Of a stretch of 12,503 bases of DNA, positions 1 to 5,472 are shown in pieces. The notes below the pieces were generated by a model. That model was not told the DNA's origin. It saw only the letters and a list, made by a program, of their open reading frames with translations, and ran no database searches. This DNA is from DUAG01 sp046756865 (GTDB taxonomy: Bacteria > Nitrospirota > Nitrospiria > SBBL01 > JAADHI01), in contig JBHHXE010000060.1 of NCBI GenBank assembly GCA_046756865.1, positions 1-12,503 of the forward strand, given 5' to 3'. Position numbers and translations under genes: made by a program. Position 1 is the stretch's first letter, and every line of letters begins with the position of its first letter.

Positions 1-40
1 TAGATACTTCAATCCGGGATGTACCGTTTGCGTTCTTTGC

Positions 41-481
41 TCAGTTGTTGAGATCTGATGAACTCGGGGCTTGAGAGGGCGTATCCGTGTTGGACTTTTC
101 CCAATCTCTGATAACGGCATCTGCCACGATGAAATTTTCGGCAATCAATCCGCCGTAGCGACCCTTATGGTGGTAAACACCTTGGACGATGACCCGATTA
201 TTGACAAGGTTGTAGTGGGGAAAATCGCTGAAAACGGTGACCTCGTCTCCTCCCTCTCCTACGGTCGCACTGACAAAGTTCGAACCCATCCTTCCTTTCA
301 TGATGATCGCTGAACGTGACCAACCCATGACAGTGACCCGCTGGTTGTCATATTGTTCTCCAAGTTCGGATACATCGAGAAGGAGGGGGAGTTCTCTTGC
401 GAGAATGGTGTAAGTCATTAAGAAGAGAACAGAAATGATTACTAAGGACGTTGTTGTCAAAATTCGTCTTAATGTATTCAT
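41..481 (-). CDS. Small exported or membrane-anchored OB-fold protein of unknown function
   Basis: The protein has 146 residues. The start at 481 was chosen over an in-frame ATG at 520 because a GGAGG lies 7 nt upstream and a good promoter lies between the two ATGs. Residues 8-28 form a hydrophobic segment after two arginines, so it is a signal peptide or an N-terminal anchor. Residues 36-127 alternate short strands and turns (RVTVMGWSRS, VTVFSDF, NRVIVQGVY, ENFIVADAVI), which is the pattern of a small OB-fold domain like those in tRNA-anti/NirD-type exported proteins. The last 20 residues are Ser/Asp/Asn-rich and probably disordered. Exported OB-folds often bind oligosaccharides, nucleic acids or metals, but no ligand residues are recognisable and no function is assigned. 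It is transcribed divergently from elbB with about 290 bp between the starts. The OB-fold call is from the pattern only. Confidence 0.72.
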   Translation of the reverse strand: MNTLRRILTTTSLVIISVLFLMTYTILARELPLLLDVSELGEQYDNQRVTVMGWSRSAIIMKGRMGSNFVSATVGEGGDEVTVFSDFPHYNLVNNRVIVQGVYHHKGRYGGLIAENFIVADAVIRDWEKSNTDTPSQAPSSSDLNN

Positions 482-499
482 TTTTTCACCTCCATAATA

Positions 500-528
500 A
501 TTATACCACTGAATCGACATTCTGTCTT
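500..528 (-). promoter_or_regulatory. Sigma-70 promoter of the OB-fold gene (extended -10)
   Basis: Read on the minus strand, AAGACA (523-528) and a perfect TATAAT (500-505) are separated by 17 nt, with TG one base before the -10 box (extended -10). The predicted start near 493 leaves a leader of only about a dozen bases containing the GGAGG ribosome site. This supports the downstream start codon at 481. Confidence 0.6.
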
Positions 529-773
529 ATATCTATTTGGTATGTTTGTGTGTTTTAGGGCTGCCATTTCTACGCTGAGGTAAACCTCTCGTTCTACACT
601 CTCGTGAGATTTTATGTCTTCCTCCGCCCTACAGGTTTTATCGGTCGATATCGTCCTGATCTTGAATTTCATCCCGTGTGAACCGTTGCATTTGTGAATT
701 GTTTGGTTTGACTTTTTTTGAAGGCTTCTGATAGCGTGCTCTTTATCTGTCCACAAGGGAGAAGGAGGAAGAA
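529..773. other. Divergent intergenic region between the OB-fold gene and elbB
   Basis: No gene is supported here. Visible structure is limited to a short dyad, GAGGT-AA-ACCTC at 577-588, a nearby direct repeat of CTCTCGT (about 585-607), and a TTGACT at 708-713 that could be the -35 box of elbB. The matching -10 (TAGCGT, 732-737, spacing 18) is poor, so the elbB promoter is not confidently located. A reading frame crosses this stretch on the minus strand but has no ribosome site and no protein-like composition. Confidence 0.4.
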
Positions 774-1439
774 ATGACGATGAAAATAGGGGTCGTGTTA
801 TCAGGCTGTGGTTATTTGGATGGTACGGAAATACAGGAATCCGTTGTGACTTTATTGGCGATTGACCGTGCTGGTGCGGAGGCGATTTGTATGGCTCCGG
901 ATATAGCACAGATGCACGTTATTGATCATCGGACCGGAAGAGAAATGCCGGAGACACGTAATGTCTTGACTGAGTCTGCTCGTATTACTCGAGGGGATAT
1001 ACAGGATGTGAAGGCGGCCGATCCGGACGATCTGGATGCCCTGATTTTTCCGGGGGGATACGGGGCGGCAAAGAATCTCTGCAACTTTGCGGTGAAGGGA
1101 GACAATTGCCAGGTTAATCCCGATATAGCCAAACTGGTTCGATCAATGATGGATGTCCGGAAACCGATCGGAGTGATTTGTATTGCCCCGGCCCTCATGG
1201 CAAAAGTGGCGCAGGAAAATGGGGATCAGGTTAAACTGACTATTGGAAATGATGGCGAGATTTCAAGCGCATTGCAGAAAATGGGGGTCGAACATATCGA
1301 TACAAAAGTATCAGATATTGTTGTCGATGAAGCACATCGTATTGTCTCAACACCAGCATATTTGCTCGGACAGCGGGTTTCAGAAGTTGCGGAAGGGATC
1401 GAAAAACTGGTCAAGGCTGTGATGGACATGATGGAGTGA
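774..1439 (+). CDS. elbB: ElbB-type DJ-1/PfpI superfamily protein (glyoxalase-like class I amidotransferase fold)
   Basis: This 221-residue protein is the normal length for ElbB, formerly called a sigma cross-reacting or enhancing-lycopene-biosynthesis protein and reported to have weak glyoxalase activity. Family landmarks are the N-terminal strand and loop GVVLSGCGYLDGTE (residues 6-19) with the conserved Glu19, and the FPGGYG turn (92-97). Next comes the segment KNLCNFAVKG (100-109), and then the nucleophile elbow around Cys136 in GVICIAPAL. The start has a GGAGG 5 nt upstream; a second ATG at 780 is less well spaced. The gene is cytosolic and monocistronic as far as the window shows, and converges on the ACT-AT gene. 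ElbB is often found beside unrelated housekeeping genes, so the neighbourhood says little about its substrate. The family assignment is secure; the physiological role is not. Confidence 0.93.
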   Translation: MTMKIGVVLSGCGYLDGTEIQESVVTLLAIDRAGAEAICMAPDIAQMHVIDHRTGREMPETRNVLTESARITRGDIQDVKAADPDDLDALIFPGGYGAAKNLCNFAVKGDNCQVNPDIAKLVRSMMDVRKPIGVICIAPALMAKVAQENGDQVKLTIGNDGEISSALQKMGVEHIDTKVSDIVVDEAHRIVSTPAYLLGQRVSEVAEGIEKLVKAVMDMME

Positions 1440-1482
1440 GCCTTTTGTTGGATAATCCCGACGCAGGCGAGTGAGTTTTGTG

Positions 1483-1495
1483 CCCGCTATGCGGG
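1483..1495. terminator. Weak hairpin between convergent elbB and the ACT-AT gene
   Basis: CCCGC-TAT-GCGGG forms a 5-bp GC stem in the 56-nt gap between the convergent genes and touches the stop codon of the minus-strand gene. Neither strand has a clear T-run after it, so it is at best an imperfect bidirectional terminator. Confidence 0.25.
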
Positions 1496-3715
1496 TTAGT
1501 CGCTTCCTTGAGGGGTGGCTTTACTTTTTTTAAAGAGCGATGAAAATACTCCATGCGCCTGCGCCATATGCTGATTAATGTCTGTACTTAGTTCGATGCT
1601 TCCTTTTTCCCAGTCATGTTGACCGTAGCCCATTCTGCGTCCCAGGAAAGTAAATTCTTCTGATCGGGTTTCCGGAAGAAGGAGGTCCTTTGCATTTCCC
1701 CGCACAATCCGGAGGGCATCAATCAGGGTTCTTAGAAAGAGGTAGGTCCTTTGCAGATTCCTTCCGGTTTCTGCCGGAATTATTCTGCACAGGGATAATT
1801 TCTGAAGGGCTTTTAAAGTGCTCGGTGTCCTGATTTCCGGCTGCTGATGTCCGTGGATGATCTGGAGATATTGTGTCAGGTATTCAATGTCAAGGAGTCC
1901 TCCGGGACTATACTTGACATTGGTCTTCCCCTCGGGAACCAGTTCGTTGATTTGTCTTTCTCTAAGCGCAACCGCCCCCTCGAGATCCCAGAGGGTCTGA
2001 CTGTAGACGAATCTGTCTCTAGCCGATTCGCAGGCTTTCCCGAGGCTTTTGTCTCCTCCGACGCTTCTGAGTTTTATTAATGACTGCCTTTCAAAGGGCG
2101 CTGCCGCTCCCTCAGGATGATAATACGTGGTGAAGAGCGCGAAAGGGAAGGCGAGGCTCCCTGAATCACCATGCGGCCTTAGCCGGGTGTCGATATGGAA
2201 AATCCCTTCTTTTTTCGTCCGGATGAAGCGAATAATCTCCTGAGACAGTTTCTCAAAATAGACCCTGTTATCAATGCTGTTTTTACCTCCTGTCCTCCCG
2301 GGCCCTTCATAAACAAATAAAAGCTCAATGTCTGAGGCATAGCCCAATTCCCTTCCGCCGAACTTTCCAAGTCCGCAGATTGTGAATGCGCAAGGGCTTC
2401 CGTCGTCTTTCAAAGGGGGGCCGTACTGTTCTTTGAAATGGTGATGACAGAGTTGGCAGACCTGGTCGATGACCACTTCAGCCAGATCCGTCAGAGCCTT
2501 TGAAAAATGTCTGAGATCTCCTGAAGGTGCGATCAGATGTTTCATATCGATACGGAACATCTCCTGATCTTTGTAGGCATTCACGATCTTTTTTTGTTCT
2601 TCCAAACCAGAGGCTGATTTGAGCTGCCGAAGGAGTGTGCGCCGGGTCGGGGTTTTTCCGATCCGGAGCTCCTTTTCATTGAACTGTTCAAGAATGGGGA
2701 GCAAAGTTTTGAACTGTGTTCGTAAAAAGTCTTCCCATAAAAATTGACTTGTTCCGAAAAGACGCGCCAGAATCTGCATTGTCTCCCTCCGTCTCAGGAA
2801 TGAAAGGAGAGACCGTGAATGGCCTGCCGCCAATGTCTTGTCAAGAAATTGATCATAGTGGCCGATAGCCATTGTCGGGTCGGGGGCGCTGGTCAGGAAA
2901 TATGTAAATTGCTTAATCAGGATGGCGGAGATCCGGAGGGCCTTTTTATCTTCTTCCTGTTTTATTTTTTTCCCGCGTCGGTCAGAGATGTGAAAGCGGT
3001 CTTCGATATCTTTTCCGCTTTTCTTTATCTTAACCTTGTGGAGGTAGATGTTTCGCATTGCGAGGGCATTTGAAAAAGCATAGAGAAAGAAAGGAGTGTC
3101 TCTTCCCTGAATATCAAGAAGCGTCCATTTCTTCGACATCGTGTTATTGAAGCGGACAGTTATGGGATGGAGAAGACTGCTCATATGACCGAAAGTATTT
3201 TCCTCCGCCCGACCCAGATATTTTACAAGGCGGGAATTTACCCTCTCCCGTGCTTCATGGTAGTGTTCTTCTTCCAGAAGTTGCAGGAGGACTTGATATT
3301 CTTCCTTGAAAATTTTCTGTTGCGGGAGATCAAAACGAGATTCGGAGTTTGCTGCCCGGACGTGGAGGACATCGATGATCTTACTTTTTACGCGGTCGGA
3401 ATAAGTGTGGACCTCTCCAGAGGCGATGTCCAGTCCGAAGGAGGAAAGAAGACCGCAGAGGATGGAGAAACCTGAGAAATAATCGAATGCAACGAGGGTG
3501 ATTCTGAACCGGCCTTCATCGAGCGATTTCACGCTTATAGCGAGAGGATGTTCCCGTTTGATCCGGCAGGACATTTGAAGGTGTTCAGCAATCTCGGATG
3601 GTTTGTACAGGGAAAGGTAATCCCGATCCATCTTAGAGAGGAAATCGTGGATTAACACCGTGTCACTCGGTTGAAAATAAGGTAAAAGTTCCTTGATAAG
3701 TTGTTTCTTTCGCAA
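1496..3715 (-). CDS. glnE: Tandem-ACT-domain / GlnE-type nucleotidyltransferase fusion (AT-like half of glutamine synthetase adenylyltransferase)
   Basis: The 739-residue protein (TTG start) has two parts. Residues about 72-120 and 195-254 look like two ACT domains of the GlnD C-terminal type, each ending in a histidine- or lysine-flanked strand, joined by a helical linker. From about 265 onward it is a GlnE module: helical lead-in, then a nucleotidyltransferase core with GLGKFGGRELGYASD (448-462), Asp462-x-Glu464, and DTRLRPHGDSG (509-519). The GlnD/GlnE-type helical domain follows, with KYSPGGLLDIEY at 601-612. The phrase ELGY-x-SD is typical of the C-terminal adenylyltransferase half of GlnE, not of the adenylyl-removing half. 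The second metal-binding position is Glu instead of Asp; the superfamily tolerates this. The start at 3715 is preferred over TTG 3739 because AAAGGAG sits 8 nt before it and a promoter -10 overlaps 3739. Inference: it adenylylates glutamine synthetase (or a relative) under direct ligand control by the ACT domains. The true target is unproven. Confidence 0.85.
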   Translation of the reverse strand: MRKKQLIKELLPYFQPSDTVLIHDFLSKMDRDYLSLYKPSEIAEHLQMSCRIKREHPLAISVKSLDEGRFRITLVAFDYFSGFSILCGLLSSFGLDIASGEVHTYSDRVKSKIIDVLHVRAANSESRFDLPQQKIFKEEYQVLLQLLEEEHYHEARERVNSRLVKYLGRAEENTFGHMSSLLHPITVRFNNTMSKKWTLLDIQGRDTPFFLYAFSNALAMRNIYLHKVKIKKSGKDIEDRFHISDRRGKKIKQEEDKKALRISAILIKQFTYFLTSAPDPTMAIGHYDQFLDKTLAAGHSRSLLSFLRRRETMQILARLFGTSQFLWEDFLRTQFKTLLPILEQFNEKELRIGKTPTRRTLLRQLKSASGLEEQKKIVNAYKDQEMFRIDMKHLIAPSGDLRHFSKALTDLAEVVIDQVCQLCHHHFKEQYGPPLKDDGSPCAFTICGLGKFGGRELGYASDIELLFVYEGPGRTGGKNSIDNRVYFEKLSQEIIRFIRTKKEGIFHIDTRLRPHGDSGSLAFPFALFTTYYHPEGAAAPFERQSLIKLRSVGGDKSLGKACESARDRFVYSQTLWDLEGAVALRERQINELVPEGKTNVKYSPGGLLDIEYLTQYLQIIHGHQQPEIRTPSTLKALQKLSLCRIIPAETGRNLQRTYLFLRTLIDALRIVRGNAKDLLLPETRSEEFTFLGRRMGYGQHDWEKGSIELSTDINQHMAQAHGVFSSLFKKSKATPQGSD

Positions 3716-3737
3716 TGGGATTACTCCTTTGATATTC

Positions 3738-3767
3738 AAAATACAAGAAAACCCTTTTGTGGTTCAA
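3738..3767 (-). promoter_or_regulatory. Promoter of the ACT-AT gene
   Basis: On the minus strand TTGAAC (3762-3767) and TATTTT (3738-3743) are 18 nt apart. The predicted start near 3731 gives a short leader that contains the AAAGGAG ribosome site at 3724-3730. It would exclude initiation at TTG 3739. Confidence 0.5.
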
Positions 3768-3780
3768 TACTTAAAATAAA

Positions 3781-3794
3781 GCGTCTATGGACGC
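3781..3794. repeat. Small dyad between the divergent GlnE-half promoters
   Basis: GCGTC-TATG-GACGC is a perfect 5+4+5 inverted repeat midway between the two -35 boxes. It could be a regulator half-site pair controlling both directions. No known operator consensus is recognised. Confidence 0.35.
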
Positions 3795-3807
3795 CTTGCG
3801 GCAAAAA

Positions 3808-3836
3808 TTGCATCGCCCTTTCCTGATGCGTATACT
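3808..3836 (+). promoter_or_regulatory. Sigma-70 promoter of the AR-like gene and priA
   Basis: TTGCAT (3808-3813) and TATACT (3831-3836) are exactly 17 nt apart. The predicted start near 3843 precedes the AGGGAG ribosome site (3854-3859). It probably drives both the AR-like gene and priA, because only 3 nt separate the two reading frames. Confidence 0.65.
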
Positions 3837-3867
3837 GCCCTAAGGAAAGACCCAGGGAGAACAATTA

Positions 3868-5469
3868 ATGGGGAAATTTGCGATAAGAGATCTCCTCCTG
3901 GCGCCGGAACTCGATGCTCAGGAGGTCGCTGCCTTATTGAGGCCTTTTGGTTTTCAGGATATAAAAAAGGCCGATGTCAACATCCAACATATTGCGGAAG
4001 ATGCAGAGATCCGGGTGCTTTTTGCCGAGATCCTGGAGGAGTGTCTTCGTTGTTTTTCAGAAACCCCTTCTCCGGATCTGGCATTGAACCATTTTGAGCG
4101 GTTTTCCAGGGCGGTTTTCGGTAAAGCCGCTTTTATTTCTTATCTCGTGGAGTCTCCACAGACTCTTTGGCGTTTATCTCAGGTCTTTGGGAACATCCCT
4201 TTTTTTTCAGAGATCCTGATCCGAAATCCGGAATATCTCTATTGGGTCTTTTCTCCCGAGGTTTTGGAACGGCCGAAAAAGCGAGGTGAGCTTTCAGGGG
4301 AGCTTTCAAGTGCACTGCGCCTCTTGAAGTCCAAAGAGACACAGCTTGATTTTCTCAGGATCTTCAAGCGGAAAGAGATTCTCCGAATCGGAGTCAGAGA
4401 TCTCCTCGGCAAGACTGCTGTTGAGGAAACCCTGGCGGATCTATCAGACCTGGCTGATGTTCTCATACAGAAGGCCTATTGGATTTGTGATAAAGAGATG
4501 CGGAGAAAGTATGGCATTGCCATGGGAGAGGGAGATTCCGGGAAAAACCGCCGTATCGGGTTTACGGTCCTGGCGATGGGGAAATTAGGGGGGAGAGAGT
4601 TAAATTTCAGCTCCGATGTTGATCTGATGTACCTCTATGAGCAGCGTTCAGGCCAGTCCTCGGGTGGCCGTGGAAAGGACCGCATTCCAAATGCGGTCTA
4701 TTTTGAAAAGCTGTCAAAAGAGGTGACGGCATCCCTGAATGCGACGACGGAGCAGGGATATGTTTACCGGGTGGACCTGCGCCTCCGCCCTGAAGGACAG
4801 GGAGGAATGATTGCGACGCCCTTTGAAGGGTATAGGCGGTATTATGATACCCGGGGTGAAACCTGGGAACGGCTCTCCCTTGTGAAAGTTCGTGCCGTAG
4901 CGGGAGACCTCCGGCTTGGGAGGCGTTTCCTCGAGATGGCGGAGCCTTTTATCTACGATAAATCCTTCGGGAAAAGCGGTTTCATCGAGGTGAGGGAGAT
5001 CAAGGAGCGCATCGAGCAGGAGTGCTCCGAGAAGAAGCAGACCCAAAGAGATGTGAAGCGGGGGAGGGGTGGAATCCGGGAGATCGAGTTTATTGTTCAG
5101 TCCCTCCAGGTTGCGTTTGGCGGGAAGGACCGCAAAATTCGGGTTCGGGGGTCCATGGATGTTTTAAAGAAATTGTCTCGAGGCCCTTACCTTTCTGCCG
5201 AGGAGTTCCAACTTTTATCGGCGTCCTATCTGTTTTTTCGTGACCTGGAAAACAAGCTTCAGATGGTTCGTGATCAGCAGACCCACCTTATCCCGACCGA
5301 CCCGGATGAACTCAGAGCGACAGCACTTAGAATGGACTACACAGATTTTACCCGGGGCTCCGCATCGGTGCAGCTTATGAAGGATTATAGAGGCCATGCG
5401 GATCGGGTTCACGCAATATTTCAAAGAGTCTTTTATGAAAAGCCTTTCCTGCCCCAAGACGACGTTTAA
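3868..5469 (+). CDS. glnE: Stand-alone GlnE module resembling the adenylyl-removing (AR) half
   Basis: The protein has 533 residues, against roughly 950 for a full two-module GlnE. It has a helical N-terminal region (about 1-225), then a nucleotidyltransferase core with MGKLGGRELNFSSDVDL (237-253), the metal pair Asp250/Asp252, and VDLRLRPEGQGG (302-313). The segment GETWERLSLVKVRAVAGD lies at 330-347, and a GlnD/GlnE helical domain with RGRGGIREIEF ends by about 530. The ELNFSSD wording is that of the N-terminal AR half, which removes AMP from glutamine synthetase by phosphorolysis. The reading frame is closed by a stop and followed at once by priA, so this is a complete half-size gene and not a frameshifted GlnE. 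The start has AGGGAG 8 nt upstream. The AT-like half is the divergent gene next door. Whether this protein removes AMP, adds it, or both cannot be told from sequence. Confidence 0.9.
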   Translation: MGKFAIRDLLLAPELDAQEVAALLRPFGFQDIKKADVNIQHIAEDAEIRVLFAEILEECLRCFSETPSPDLALNHFERFSRAVFGKAAFISYLVESPQTLWRLSQVFGNIPFFSEILIRNPEYLYWVFSPEVLERPKKRGELSGELSSALRLLKSKETQLDFLRIFKRKEILRIGVRDLLGKTAVEETLADLSDLADVLIQKAYWICDKEMRRKYGIAMGEGDSGKNRRIGFTVLAMGKLGGRELNFSSDVDLMYLYEQRSGQSSGGRGKDRIPNAVYFEKLSKEVTASLNATTEQGYVYRVDLRLRPEGQGGMIATPFEGYRRYYDTRGETWERLSLVKVRAVAGDLRLGRRFLEMAEPFIYDKSFGKSGFIEVREIKERIEQECSEKKQTQRDVKRGRGGIREIEFIVQSLQVAFGGKDRKIRVRGSMDVLKKLSRGPYLSAEEFQLLSASYLFFRDLENKLQMVRDQQTHLIPTDPDELRATALRMDYTDFTRGSASVQLMKDYRGHADRVHAIFQRVFYEKPFLPQDDV

Positions 5470-5472
5470 TCC

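Noticed and set aside
478..909. A 143-codon minus-strand frame overlapping the elbB start
   Set aside because: No ribosome site, overlaps elbB, the OB-fold gene's start and both promoter regions, and its translation has no fold-like pattern.
1496..5469. The idea that the two GlnE modules are a broken or inverted single glnE pseudogene
   Set aside because: Both frames are long, intact, on opposite strands, each with promoter and ribosome site, and one carries extra ACT domains. That is an organised pair and not decay.
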